From an uncultured Clostridium sp. (GTDB taxonomy: Bacteria; Bacillota; Clostridia; Lachnospirales; Lachnospiraceae): DNA of 64,000 bases. A program made the translations under genes and the position numbers. How positions within the stretch are numbered: position 1 is the first letter of the stretch; each line of letters starts with the position of its first letter. Below, in pieces: positions 32,746 to 41,962 of the stretch. The DNA lies in contig CALELW010000112.1 of the NCBI GenBank assembly GCA_937902905.1, positions 1-64,000 on the forward strand, read 5' to 3'. The notes beneath the pieces were generated by a model that worked only from the letters and a program-made list of their open reading frames with translations, was not told the DNA's origin and made no database searches.

Positions 32746-32946
32746 TTATTCGTAAAATTCAAATAGTTCCAAAATCTCACATTCAAGAGCTTTTGATAGC
32801 CGATATGCCACTTCAAGCGATGGCTGTTCCTGTCCCCGTTCTAATTGACTGATATGTGAATCTGACACTCCGGACAGTTTTTCAAGTTTTGCCAACGTAT
32901 ACCCCCTTCCTGTTCGCTTGGTTTTGATATGGTTCTCGCAGCGCAT
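32746..32946 (-). CDS. Second small XRE-family HTH regulator
   Basis: A 66-residue single-HTH protein (GYTLAKLEKLSGVSDSHISQLERGQEQPS) starting at MRCENHIKTKR with GGAGG 8 nt upstream. It has the Cro/SinR size. In operon with the 49-residue gene downstream and convergent with the CI-like repressor. It could control the plus-strand lysogeny genes or act against CI. Confidence 0.85.
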   Translation of the reverse strand: MRCENHIKTKRTGRGYTLAKLEKLSGVSDSHISQLERGQEQPSLEVAYRLSKALECEILELFEFYE

Positions 32947-33123
32947 CCTAGCCACCTCCACGAGTAGTATACCCACTTTGAGCAAGATTCTTTCGCCATA
33001 TTAACACATATCTCATCCACTATGGTGGATTTTTATAAAAAATATAAATTTTGTTTACTTTTAACTAAAGTCGTGATAAAATTTTGGCATAAAATACCAA
33101 TAGAAAGCGAGGAGGGAGATATT

Positions 33124-33792
33124 ATGATATGTCCTAAATGTAGCAAAGAAATACCTGACAATTCAGAATTTTGTAATCACTGTGGTGAAAAAATCACCAC
33201 GCCAATTCAAGAGTCAGAACAAACGCCAAATATCAACGGTAAGCCTATCGAGGCAGAAAATAATGATATTAAATGGTCCTCAAAAAGGCCGTTTAATATT
33301 ACGCTAATTATGATAATCGTATCTGTTGTAATTGTATTCGCATATTTTTCTGTCAAAACCTCATCCGATGGCACCGCTAAGCCAACACCAGCTCCAACCT
33401 CCGAAAGTGATGATACCGATTACGATGATTATGATTTTGATTCAAGTTACGATGATTATGAAGAGGACGAGGAAACACCTGAACCAACAAAAACACCGAA
33501 GCCTGTTTCTGCCGGATGCCTGAACGCGCTTGATACAGCGGAATCGTACTTGGACTATTCTGCTTTTTCGAAAAAGGGATTGATTAAACAATTAAAATTT
33601 GAGGGATACTCAAGTAAAGAAGCAAAATATGCCGTCAACCATGTAGATGTTAGTTGGAAAGAGCAAGCCGTCAAAATGGCAGAAAGTTATATGGATTATT
33701 CATCCTTTTCAAAAAGCGGTTTGATTAAACAGTTAAGGTATGAGGGTTTTACTAAAAAGCAGGCAGAATATGGTGTAAAACAAGCATACTAA
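33124..33792 (+). CDS. Zinc-ribbon membrane protein with two Ltp repeats, candidate superinfection exclusion
   Basis: A 222-residue protein. Zinc ribbon at 1-22 (CPKC, CNHC), one membrane helix at ~57-77, an acidic Asp/Tyr/Glu linker at ~95-118, then two Ltp repeats (~131-174 and ~178-222) marked by AESYLDYSAFSKKGLIKQL and AESYMDYSSFSKSGLIKQL. The same domain in the Ltp lipoprotein of streptococcal phage TP-J34 blocks DNA injection by related phages. Here a membrane helix replaces the lipid anchor. GGAGGG precedes the ATG; transcribed away from lytic genes. Confidence 0.85.
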   Translation: MICPKCSKEIPDNSEFCNHCGEKITTPIQESEQTPNINGKPIEAENNDIKWSSKRPFNITLIMIIVSVVIVFAYFSVKTSSDGTAKPTPAPTSESDDTDYDDYDFDSSYDDYEEDEETPEPTKTPKPVSAGCLNALDTAESYLDYSAFSKKGLIKQLKFEGYSSKEAKYAVNHVDVSWKEQAVKMAESYMDYSSFSKSGLIKQLRYEGFTKKQAEYGVKQAY

Positions 33793-33825
33793 AATTTAAC
33801 ACAGCAAAAAGAAGGAGGCGATTAC

Positions 33826-34128
33826 ATGGCAAGTTATGAAGAAAAACAAACTAAAAAATACCTTGAATATCATGATGGGATTTATTTTGGTATAGGTTGC
33901 GTGCTCGGCACATTGTGTCATACTCTTTTTACATTTTGCTGGGGAGAAATACATTACATCATGTTTTTCGCCGCTATACTTACAATAATGTACTCACTTA
34001 TCCAAACACATCGACGCAATTCATACGCTCCTTACAGAGACAAAAAGATAGAAGGGTTTGATATATTTTGTATCCTTCTTGGTATTGTATTGACGATTCT
34101 TGTTATTTACAAAGTACGCTTATACTAA
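33826..34128 (+). CDS. Small membrane protein next to the Ltp gene
   Basis: A 100-residue protein with about three hydrophobic segments (IYFGIGCVLGTLCHTLFTFCW, IMFFAAILTIMYSLI, IFCILLGIVLTILVIYKV) and AAGGAGG before the ATG. It follows the Ltp gene by 33 bp and precedes a strong terminator, so they form one lysogeny transcript. It may act with the Ltp protein, by context only. Confidence 0.7.
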   Translation: MASYEEKQTKKYLEYHDGIYFGIGCVLGTLCHTLFTFCWGEIHYIMFFAAILTIMYSLIQTHRRNSYAPYRDKKIEGFDIFCILLGIVLTILVIYKVRLY

Positions 34129-34153
34129 AAAAAGAGGGGAAGCCCCTCTTTTT
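34127..34153. terminator. Bidirectional terminator between lysogeny and late operons
   Basis: AGAGGGG / CCCCTCT with a 3-nt loop, extended by A and T tracts on both sides. It ends the plus-strand lysogeny transcript and the minus-strand late operon. Confidence 0.9.
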
Positions 34154-35058
34154 TAGTACGTCAATTTTTGTTTTTTATTTAGCAGCATATAACTTATTTT
34201 AAGCGCCGACAATCTGATTTTGTTTCCTGTTGTACTTCCCTCATGCGTAATTAAACCGAAGTACGTTCTGTTGTCGGAACTGTCTACTCCTGGGCCTATA
34301 TAATTAACCTGACCGTCTCCATTTCCGTATATCTGTACCACCGTGGCATCTGTTGGGATTTGATATAATTCACCGCTTGGCATCAGAGGCTTGACTTCAT
34401 AAGATTTTCCCTTTTCCATCCATATGTCAATGTTTTTCGCCGTTACGTCAACAATCTTGTTTCCGTTTAATTCTAACACATTTACGATTACCTGCGAATC
34501 CGGTCTCTCATAAAACTTGGTCGCACTGCTTTCCGCTTCCTGAGATACAAAAACCGCGCCTTTGCTGCTTTTGTATTCCACGGCCGAGTTTTGCAGATTG
34601 TCAACAGTCGCAAATTCGCGGGAATCATGGATGTTTTCCGTCTTGATTTTTGTAGCTGCTGCCGGAATTGATACCATCGCCAGTGGTATCTCCTTGATTG
34701 TTGATGTGTCCACCGGTTTCGGCAAGATAGCACTATCATCGCCCTTGACTACTTCAAAAGATACTTTTCGGTTCACAAAGTCCGCGCGTGCCACAATCAA
34801 GTCAAGACGTATACTGCTTTCATTCGCCGGTGGGATGGTAAGTGCTAACTGCTCCGTGTTCCATATCCACTTTCTTCCGACGATAGCTTTGCCGGTGCCG
34901 ATAAGTACCTGCATTTTGTCGCACGCCGTCGCCTCCAACTGCGCGCCCAGCCCACGGATTACTCCGTCTGATACAAGGCCGTCGTACATACACGCCAAAT
35001 CTTCCGCGCTATATACACGGTCACCTTCCTTTGAATCAAAAAAACCATATTTAACCAT
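34153..35058 (-). CDS. Phage baseplate or tail-tip protein
   Basis: A 301-residue protein starting at MVKYGFFDSKEGDRVYSAEDLACMYDGL (here cited as its first motif only), with AAAGGAGG upstream. The N-terminal domain (LGAQLEATACDKMQVLIGTGKAIVG) resembles upper-baseplate or fibre-adaptor proteins, followed by a beta-rich part that ends in a lectin-like strand pattern. Last gene of the late operon. Possibly carries receptor binding. Confidence 0.65.
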   Translation of the reverse strand: MVKYGFFDSKEGDRVYSAEDLACMYDGLVSDGVIRGLGAQLEATACDKMQVLIGTGKAIVGRKWIWNTEQLALTIPPANESSIRLDLIVARADFVNRKVSFEVVKGDDSAILPKPVDTSTIKEIPLAMVSIPAAATKIKTENIHDSREFATVDNLQNSAVEYKSSKGAVFVSQEAESSATKFYERPDSQVIVNVLELNGNKIVDVTAKNIDIWMEKGKSYEVKPLMPSGELYQIPTDATVVQIYGNGDGQVNYIGPGVDSSDNRTYFGLITHEGSTTGNKIRLSALKISYMLLNKKQKLTY

Positions 35059-35071
35059 CTTGTTGCCTCCT

Positions 35072-36082
35072 TTATATTTTTTCACAACTGAGTACGAAAT
35101 TATTTCCGTTCTCGTCGTTGTTTTCTGTGATTTGTGACACCCGAACGGCCACTTTATCACCGTATGGGTCAATGACTGTCACGATGTCTCCCAAGGCGAA
35201 ATCGATTCCGTATTGAAAGATTCCGTCCGGGTCAATCTCTACCGTTACCGTTTCCGCTGTTTTCTTTTCTGCAAGTGCTGTCGTTCCCTCGCCCTGAAGT
35301 GTTTTCTGATACTCTTCGTCCGTGATGGTTCCTTCGTTTGTACTTGAAGAACTTTTATCCAGATACATTTCGCACCTGTTAAGTGTTGCGCCGGCGCAAA
35401 TGGCTGTTGTTTTTTGAGCCGTTCCCTCGCCTTCGCCCACCACAAGTACCGTGTTCCGGAAGTCTGTATCGTCTGCCGTATATTCCATTTGCGATAGATT
35501 GTCAAATTCCCGGCTAAAAATTACCTCCGTTTTTTTGCCGTGGTACAAATCCATATACAGCGCGTACCCGTAACGGCGTACACGAAAGCCCATCTTTGCC
35601 AAGTCCATCATTTCTTTAATTGTGTCATATATGTATTCGCCTCGAAGCTGTCTCTGTGTGGTTTGCCCTGCTGCCTCGATGGTGCCGATTTTTAGCAATG
35701 GGATATTTCGACTCGTGTCCGTGGCATCCGTCACATTCTGCTCGATCAACAACCTCACTGCCGCTCCAATATCCGTATCGATATTTGTTTGCTCCCAGAC
35801 GATACGGCGATTCAATAGCGCTTCCGCACTTCGTCCGGTCACCACGATATAATCCCCCGACTCCGGATTTGTCTTTGTTTGGATTTTCTCGATCATCATC
35901 ACGCTTTCCGATTCTTCTCTCAACACAAACACTCCGGAGCGGAACAGATTCAATAATTCAAGCGTTGCCGGCACCGTGATTTCAAATTCGCCTAAATCAT
36001 TATACTTTTGCGTCCATATGACACTGCCGTGGTCTATCATTCCAATTTCCGTCAGCGTTTCGTCCGTAATATAAACAATCAT
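35072..36082 (-). CDS. Siphovirus Gp37-like tail protein
   Basis: A 336-residue protein of the ReqiPepy6 Gp37-like family (tail-associated hub). It starts MIVYITDETLTEIGMIDHG, with the family segment IWTQKYNDLGEFEITVPA and TGRSAEALLNRRIV. A palindrome copy lies within it (Ala-Ile-Cys-Ala-Gly-Ala codons). Three bases separate it from the distal tail gene. Confidence 0.8.
   Translation of the reverse strand: MIVYITDETLTEIGMIDHGSVIWTQKYNDLGEFEITVPATLELLNLFRSGVFVLREESESVMMIEKIQTKTNPESGDYIVVTGRSAEALLNRRIVWEQTNIDTDIGAAVRLLIEQNVTDATDTSRNIPLLKIGTIEAAGQTTQRQLRGEYIYDTIKEMMDLAKMGFRVRRYGYALYMDLYHGKKTEVIFSREFDNLSQMEYTADDTDFRNTVLVVGEGEGTAQKTTAICAGATLNRCEMYLDKSSSSTNEGTITDEEYQKTLQGEGTTALAEKKTAETVTVEIDPDGIFQYGIDFALGDIVTVIDPYGDKVAVRVSQITENNDENGNNFVLSCEKI
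35386..35399. repeat. Prophage palindrome copy 3
   Basis: TTGCGCCGGCGCAA inside the Gp37-like tail gene (codons for Cys-Ala-Gly-Ala). Confidence 0.9.
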
Positions 36083-36084
36083 CG

Positions 36085-36918
36085 TTATACCCCCTCATAC
36101 AGCACCCGATACGTTACATCCATGATGTAACCGGTCGGTGTGTCCACTTCAACACGGTAATGGTTGGCTCCCGGTTCTACCTGCGCCCATGTCATGCCGG
36201 AGATGCGTTTCGGCAAAAGATTCGTCACCGTTCCGCCACGTTCTAGCCATATCGCCTTTTCTTTCGTGGTCGTCCGGATGTATACGTTATCAAACGCTTC
36301 TAAGTGTTCTTTTATGCCTAAGAATCCGCTATCTGTGTATATCGCAAGGCTTTCGGTCGGCGCTGTAATCGATATGTGAAACAGTGCTCCGGATGGCACC
36401 GTTCCCGGATTGTTCAACACAAAGCCACCCGTAGCAATTTCAGACATTTCCATATCTTCGGCAGAGTACGGAAATTCAAGCAATGGTATCTCCGGAACAC
36501 ATGAGAACACTCCCGTTTCCTGCGTATCGACAAAGAACGGATTCGGACATAGTATGGATATTTGAAATGTTTCCCTCATTACAAATAAATCTATCTCCAT
36601 GCTTTCTACATAACCATCGATATATACGCTTCTGGTGCCATTTTCATAAAACAGTCTAATCTTCTTTTTTTCCGGAAAATATCGATACAGCACATTGCGG
36701 TTTTCCTCAATCGGGTACTCCGGGATAATCGTTATCGTGATGTTGCGTTTATTGATACGGATGGAGTTGAGTTCTTCTCCATCCATCCCGGTAACTGCCG
36801 CTGTGTTGATGGTACATCCCGCCGGTGTCAATCCGGTAATTTTAACAACGTTATAGTTCGGGTTGTCTGTCAGTTCCAGCACCTCGCCTTTGTCGTTTTG
36901 TACACTAAATTCAAACAT
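36085..36918 (-). CDS. Distal tail protein (Dit-like)
   Basis: A 277-residue siphovirus tail component. It follows the tape measure with an 8-bp overlap, the normal position of Dit. Pattern: ITGLTPAGCTINTAAVTGMDG near the N-terminus, TITIIPEYPIEENRNVLYRYFP and YIDGYVESMEIDLF, matching the family's ring-forming domain, then a galectin-like C-terminal part. It forms the hub between tail tube and baseplate. Confidence 0.85.
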   Translation of the reverse strand: MFEFSVQNDKGEVLELTDNPNYNVVKITGLTPAGCTINTAAVTGMDGEELNSIRINKRNITITIIPEYPIEENRNVLYRYFPEKKKIRLFYENGTRSVYIDGYVESMEIDLFVMRETFQISILCPNPFFVDTQETGVFSCVPEIPLLEFPYSAEDMEMSEIATGGFVLNNPGTVPSGALFHISITAPTESLAIYTDSGFLGIKEHLEAFDNVYIRTTTKEKAIWLERGGTVTNLLPKRISGMTWAQVEPGANHYRVEVDTPTGYIMDVTYRVLYEGV

Positions 36919-39900
36919 TGCTTACACCTCCCAGTAAATTCCTTGACTGTCTGTAAATATCCCACCGACTCAGTGCTTTTGGACTGTTGTTCGTCTGGTA
37001 GAAGTTGTATGTATTCGTCGTGGCTGCTGCCGCTTTCTCGATACTCCTTGCTCCTCTTGCGGCCACATCCAAGTTTGCCGTAGCGGCGGCGTTCTTCATT
37101 GGATTTACCACGTTTTCTCTCACCCTCTGCATCATCTGCCGGAGTGCCGGGAGTTTTCTTTCAATACCTTTTGTCAATCCCGGAATAATGAATACACCCG
37201 CTTCTCTGTCCATTACTTTGGATGGTGAGTGGATTCCCAGCTCTTTTTTGATACTGCTCACCAGTGTCTTTTTTAACTGTTTCGCTGACTTATTCAGTTC
37301 CGCACTCTTTGAATTGAATCCTTTCACAAATCCTTTCATTGCATTTTCCCCGATGCTTTCAAGCTGCTTTTCCAGTCCTGCCATCACCGTTTTGACCTGT
37401 TTTGTGTAATTGTCTTTGATTTGTTTTACGCGTTCCGCATAGTAAGTGTTTGCCACTTTTTTCGACGCATTGATTTTATCCGTGTACGCCTTGTTGTATG
37501 CCGCGAGTTCTTGTTTATTTAATGACAGCAACTTCGTTGTCAAATCAAGTCCGTCTGATGTATCAAGGGCGGCAATTTCCGTCATCAGTTCGGAGGAAAG
37601 CGTTTTCTTTAACGCTTCCATGTTTTTACCGTACTGGATAATCTTCGCCGTCTCTGATTTGAAATCAGCAAGCGTAATCTTTCCGTCATCATCCTTCGTA
37701 AACAGATCACCGCTTGATAATCTGCTCTGCAAGTCATCCTGCAGCTCTTTTACCGCGTCGTACTTTTCTTGTACGGATGAGGTCATGGATTCTATCTTTT
37801 TCTGTACCTTCTCCGCCGCTTTTTCTGCTGCCTTTGAGAAAGCCGTCGAGAAAGATTCCGCTAGGTTTTCACCCAGTTTCTTAAAGCTCTCCTTTGACTT
37901 TTTGTTTTTTGTCTCCTTTTGTGCTTTTTTTACTGCCCGGTCAACGAGTTTCTTGACCGCTTTCTCTGCTTTCTGCTCCTGCTTCGTGATGCCGTTCGCA
38001 TACGCTTCCGAAACCTTTGTACCTATGTCTTCATATTTGCCCGTCTTATTTGCCTTTTTAAGTTGTGACAAAGATTTCTTTGCCAGCGCCGTAATGGCTC
38101 TTCCTACAGTATCATATGCCTTTTCGATACCTTTAGCGGTCCCGATTGTGAAGTACTTACCAATTTCCTCTGTCTTTTTTGATGGGGAATGGATTTCGAG
38201 CTTTTCTTTAAGTTTCGACAGCATGCTATCCGCCAGCTTTCCAACCTTTCCTATCAATCCACTGCTCTGTTTTCCTTCTTCCATTCCAGTTTTCAAGCCT
38301 TTTACAAAGTTTTCGCCGGCTTCTTTTGATTTGATGCCCTTCATTTTCTTTTCGACCAGCTTCGAAATGTCTTCCGCTGATTTTCCGGCTTTATTTTTTC
38401 CAAGTTCCAGACCTTCTTTGTATTCTTTTGTTGTCTTTTGCCCGGATTTCTTAGCTTTTTTCTCAAATTTCTTTAGTGCCTTGTCGGAAGCCTGCATCAG
38501 GTACTTTGCATTGTTCACGTCTTCCTTCGTGATACCGGCTTTTCCTTCTTTAAATTGTTTATTCAGGTTTTCGTACTGTTTTTTTGTATTTTCAACCTGA
38601 TTTTTGAGTGATTTTTCTGTTCCGTTTTCTGCCGTAATAAAGTTATTGACCATTTTCGTCAATTCTTTTTTTATTTTTTTGTTGTTACCCGATGCAGCGG
38701 CCACTGAAAGAGCTTCCCAATTTGTTATTGTTGTGCAATATTGCGAGTACTGTTTTTCCGCATTTTCAAATGTTTTTTTATTCTTTTTTTCCTGCTCTCT
38801 CAGCTTCTTTTCGTTTTCCCTAGCTGCTTCTAGTTCTTGATTGTATCGTCTCGACCCACTTATTTGGCCCGCGCGTCCACCTCCTGCCTCTTTAATGTAT
38901 CGTTCCAACTTCTTGACATCTTGTGCCGCTTTTAGCTCTTTTTTGGCTGTCTCTAATTTTTTTTGAGTTTCTTTCAAGTTCGCTTCAGCATCGCCTTTAT
39001 TTGTTGCTGCTTTGCTTTTATTTGTCACCGCTTTGGTATACGAATCTTTATATGTATCCAGTATTAATTGCGCTTTTTTTGTCTCTATTAACTTATCAAT
39101 CGACTTTTTTTCTTTCTCGTAATTTTTTATAACCCGCCCGGTCATTTTTAACTCTGTGCCGAGTGCGTCATTCAAAGTTGTAACAATAAATTTTGCACGG
39201 TCTTTCTGACTTTTCTTTACCTTGCCATTTTTGTCCACCATATCATCAAGCTCGTCTTTGAGCTTTTTATAGTAGTCAAATTGTGCTGTTGTATCTGATA
39301 CGGACTTGTCTCTTGCTTCTTTGAGGTCTTTCCACTCTTTTGTCATTTCATCAACGGACTTTTTCGTTTTGTCGTGTTTTTCAATCATTTTATCAATGGA
39401 TTCACTCTCTTTGTCCGTTGCTTTCGTTGCACCTTTGGTTGCTGCTGCATACAACGCCAATCCACCCACCACGGCACCGATTCCTGCCGCAAGCAGTCCC
39501 ATCGGGCTGGCCGCTTGTATTAAGTTCAAAATCTTTTGTGCTGCTGCGGTTGATGCAATGGCTGTCTTTAACGTTACAAAAGTCGCGTACGCGGTTTTTA
39601 ACACCTCAATAAATTTCATGAGTTTCACGAAAGCAAATGCGATACCAAGTGCACCTCCGAGTATTACTATCTTTTTTTTAAGTTCGTCCGTATGTTCAAT
39701 TGCATAATTTGCAAATTCCTCCACCTTTGGCAACAACTTTTTCGCCAAAGGCTCAAATAATTCCAATTGCAGTGTGCGGCCGATTTCCTTGTATTTTGAG
39801 GCAACATCATCATACTTTACTTCTTTTAACTTTTCCGCAGAGCCTTGCACTTTTTTGAACGTTTTGCCGGTACTCTTTAATGACTTAACCACCTTCAAGT

Positions 39901-41344
39901 TGGCGTCCTCTCCCATAGTTCCAAATGCTGTGGACGCCATCGTCAACGCTTTCTGTTCATTTTTACAGCCATTGATATCTTTTACAATTGAATCAATGAC
40001 GTCTTTCATTGTCCCTTTGCCATCTTTCCATGCTTTGAAAGATTTTTTTGTATCCTTGCTGAATATACCGATATTTTTTTCAATGCTTCCGTCTCCGAGC
40101 CTGTTCTTGACCTCGTTGATAGAATCATTTACTTTATCAAGGTTATAGGCACCGTTTTTCGTGCCGTTTGCAAGCAACTGGAAGTATTCTTCGGCAGTAT
40201 ACCCGGCTTGTTCGAAGTTGCCGCCATACTCTGCCACGTTATCTCCTAATTCGTTCGTATAATCTAATCCCTTCTGTGAACCCTTTACAAACAAATCAAA
40301 CGCCTCTGTCGAATCTGCGCCGAAGTGCGTCATTAATCCGTTGACGCCTCGGATGGTCTCCTGAAAGTCCGAACCAAAGGTATCCTCTAAGGCTATCGCG
40401 TTCTCTGTCAGTTCTTTGACCTTCGACGGGTCCGTCTCTTTTGTGACCTGTTTGACATATGCCATTTTGTCGCCGATGTCTTTTAATGATTCACCATAGC
40501 CCGCTTTATACACTTCCTGCATTTTTTCCGAGAATTTTTCCGTTGTCTTCTCGTTTGCTCCCGTAATTGCTTGGAATGAGCTGGAGGCTTCCTGTGTCTC
40601 TACTGTTACCTTTTCCAAGGTGTCTTTTACTTCTGTAGCCATTTTCTTAATACCATCAGATATTAAATTCCCAATTGCTATACGGACAGAGTCAAGTCCC
40701 TCCTTGCTTTTTTCCGCTGCTGATTTTGTCTTTTTCAGACTTTTATCCATTTTATCCGTGCTTGTATCTAGTTTGGCCGCTGCCTCTTTGTTCACTTTAA
40801 GTTCTTCCGAAAGTTTCTTTATGTCCTTTTTAAGCGTGGTAGCTTCTTTTGAGCCTTTCCCAAATGTCAGTGTCGCATCCTTATATCCATCTTTCAGGCG
40901 GTCAAGTTCTTTTTCCTGATTTGAAATCTCCTCTTCTAAAGAAGCGAACGCTCCTTTGCTTTTTTGTTCTTCTTGTGTTGTCTCGTTTAATTTTTCTGTA
41001 TATTTTTTTAAAGAGGCTGACGCTCTTCCGACTGCTGCCTCTTGATTTTTCATTTTGATATAAAGTTCCTCTGCGGCTTTTGAATCTTTTCCCTGCGTTT
41101 CCGCAATCTGCTTGTACTGTTCTTCCAATGCCGACAGTTTAATCTTTTCCTGTTCCACGATTCCGGTCATCTGCTCAACTTTTTTCGCGAGCCCGTCCGT
41201 GGAATCGCTCCAGCTGTCCATCCCTGCCGTTGCACTCTTAAACTCCGCATTGAGTGACCGGATGCGGCGGTTTGCTTCGGTGACATTCTTTTTTAACTCG
41301 GATATATCAATTCCAATTTTCGTTGTTACGTTTTCCTCTGCCAT
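36911..41344 (-). CDS. Tail tape measure protein
   Basis: A 1477-residue protein. Residues 1-200 are coiled coil (NVTEANRRIRSLNAEFKSATAG), 250-500 carry the phage-related tape-measure core (EVYKAGYGESLKDIGDKMAYV, GLMTHFGADSTEAFDLF), and a hydrophobic stretch lies at ~555-650 (GALGIAFAFVKLMKF, GLLAAGIGAVVGGLALYAAA). The rest is Lys/Glu-rich helix with repeated LEIHSPSKK-like motifs (two LGIHSPSK-type copies). It sets tail length; by the usual scale this length gives roughly 220 nm. Confidence 0.93.
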   Translation of the reverse strand: MAEENVTTKIGIDISELKKNVTEANRRIRSLNAEFKSATAGMDSWSDSTDGLAKKVEQMTGIVEQEKIKLSALEEQYKQIAETQGKDSKAAEELYIKMKNQEAAVGRASASLKKYTEKLNETTQEEQKSKGAFASLEEEISNQEKELDRLKDGYKDATLTFGKGSKEATTLKKDIKKLSEELKVNKEAAAKLDTSTDKMDKSLKKTKSAAEKSKEGLDSVRIAIGNLISDGIKKMATEVKDTLEKVTVETQEASSSFQAITGANEKTTEKFSEKMQEVYKAGYGESLKDIGDKMAYVKQVTKETDPSKVKELTENAIALEDTFGSDFQETIRGVNGLMTHFGADSTEAFDLFVKGSQKGLDYTNELGDNVAEYGGNFEQAGYTAEEYFQLLANGTKNGAYNLDKVNDSINEVKNRLGDGSIEKNIGIFSKDTKKSFKAWKDGKGTMKDVIDSIVKDINGCKNEQKALTMASTAFGTMGEDANLKVVKSLKSTGKTFKKVQGSAEKLKEVKYDDVASKYKEIGRTLQLELFEPLAKKLLPKVEEFANYAIEHTDELKKKIVILGGALGIAFAFVKLMKFIEVLKTAYATFVTLKTAIASTAAAQKILNLIQAASPMGLLAAGIGAVVGGLALYAAATKGATKATDKESESIDKMIEKHDKTKKSVDEMTKEWKDLKEARDKSVSDTTAQFDYYKKLKDELDDMVDKNGKVKKSQKDRAKFIVTTLNDALGTELKMTGRVIKNYEKEKKSIDKLIETKKAQLILDTYKDSYTKAVTNKSKAATNKGDAEANLKETQKKLETAKKELKAAQDVKKLERYIKEAGGGRAGQISGSRRYNQELEAARENEKKLREQEKKNKKTFENAEKQYSQYCTTITNWEALSVAAASGNNKKIKKELTKMVNNFITAENGTEKSLKNQVENTKKQYENLNKQFKEGKAGITKEDVNNAKYLMQASDKALKKFEKKAKKSGQKTTKEYKEGLELGKNKAGKSAEDISKLVEKKMKGIKSKEAGENFVKGLKTGMEEGKQSSGLIGKVGKLADSMLSKLKEKLEIHSPSKKTEEIGKYFTIGTAKGIEKAYDTVGRAITALAKKSLSQLKKANKTGKYEDIGTKVSEAYANGITKQEQKAEKAVKKLVDRAVKKAQKETKNKKSKESFKKLGENLAESFSTAFSKAAEKAAEKVQKKIESMTSSVQEKYDAVKELQDDLQSRLSSGDLFTKDDDGKITLADFKSETAKIIQYGKNMEALKKTLSSELMTEIAALDTSDGLDLTTKLLSLNKQELAAYNKAYTDKINASKKVANTYYAERVKQIKDNYTKQVKTVMAGLEKQLESIGENAMKGFVKGFNSKSAELNKSAKQLKKTLVSSIKKELGIHSPSKVMDREAGVFIIPGLTKGIERKLPALRQMMQRVRENVVNPMKNAAATANLDVAARGARSIEKAAAATTNTYNFYQTNNSPKALSRWDIYRQSRNLLGGVSNV

Positions 41345-41394
41345 ACTATCTATCTTCCTTTCAAAAAAAGCCGCCGAGCATCGCCCGGCAGCCT

Positions 41395-41619
41395 CTAAAA
41401 CCAGCTCGTCGCTTTCCGGCGATATACTTTTTGCTTTGGCTTTCCATCCTCTGTATAATTTCTCACGTTGTACTGGTGCAACCGGCGCATGAGGAGAAAT
41501 ACTTCTTTCCCCGTGTAAGCCCTTAGCCGGATTGGGTCAAGTGCCCCAAACACCCGGCAAAGGCTTACGTCCATCTCAAACATGGATTCGTAGATTGTTA
41601 CGTCGTCGCACCGCTCTAG
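41395..41619 (-). CDS. Tail assembly chaperone T part, made by -1 frameshift
   Basis: After a -1 slip at GGGAAAC the reading continues CTA GAG CGG TGC..., giving 74 residues (LERCDDVTIYESMFEMDVSL, then CRVFGALDPIRLRAYTGKEV, etc.) fused to the upstream G protein for a GT product of 185 residues. An in-frame ATG at 41583 exists but has no ribosome site. Position between G and tape measure is canonical. Confidence 0.85.
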   Translation of the reverse strand, partial: LERCDDVTIYESMFEMDVSLCRVFGALDPIRLRAYTGKEVFLLMRRLHQYNVRNYTEDGKPKQKVYRRKATSWF

Positions 41620-41951
41620 TTTCCCTCTGTGTCTGCTCCAATGTTCAACATTTCGTCTGCTGTGTAAAGCGTCACATCAATGATGAGGCTGATAACCTCT
41701 TCGAGCCTTGTGCGCCGCAGTTCCTCCCGTGTCAAACCGTCGAACATCGTCAATAACAAATCGTTAATTACCGGCATCGCCTGGACAACTGTCTTGCCGA
41801 TGGCAATTGCATTGTTCTTTTCAGTAATATCGCAGTTTACCACGGCGGCAATATCTTCAAGTGTGCCGTACATCACATGGATTTCTTCCGTTTCGTACGT
41901 CTTTTCGATTTCTTTGGGAGAGTGATCTTTGTAGATGTTTAACTTAAACAT
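41616..41951 (-). CDS. Tail assembly chaperone G
   Basis: A 111-residue protein between major tail and tape-measure genes (MFKLNIYKDHSPKEIEKTYE, MPVINDLLLTMFDGLTREELRRTRLEEVISL), the clostridial gpG-like chaperone. It ends in GADTEGN at a GGGAAAC slippery site followed by TAG. Together with GT it holds the tape measure during tail assembly. Confidence 0.85.
   Translation of the reverse strand: MFKLNIYKDHSPKEIEKTYETEEIHVMYGTLEDIAAVVNCDITEKNNAIAIGKTVVQAMPVINDLLLTMFDGLTREELRRTRLEEVISLIIDVTLYTADEMLNIGADTEGN
41619..41625 (-). promoter_or_regulatory. Programmed -1 frameshift site GGGAAAC
   Basis: The minus strand reads GAG GGA AAC TAG in the G frame, so the heptamer G-GGA-AAC fits XXXYYYZ and closely resembles the lambda G/GT site GGGAAAG. 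The stop codon follows at once. Confidence 0.88.
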
Positions 41952-41962
41952 GTTCTACCTCC

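Noticed and set aside
37446..38600. 384-residue plus-strand ORF opposite the tape measure gene
   Set aside because: Low-complexity Ser/Phe-rich antisense shadow of the Lys/Glu-rich tape measure frame, with no ribosome binding site.
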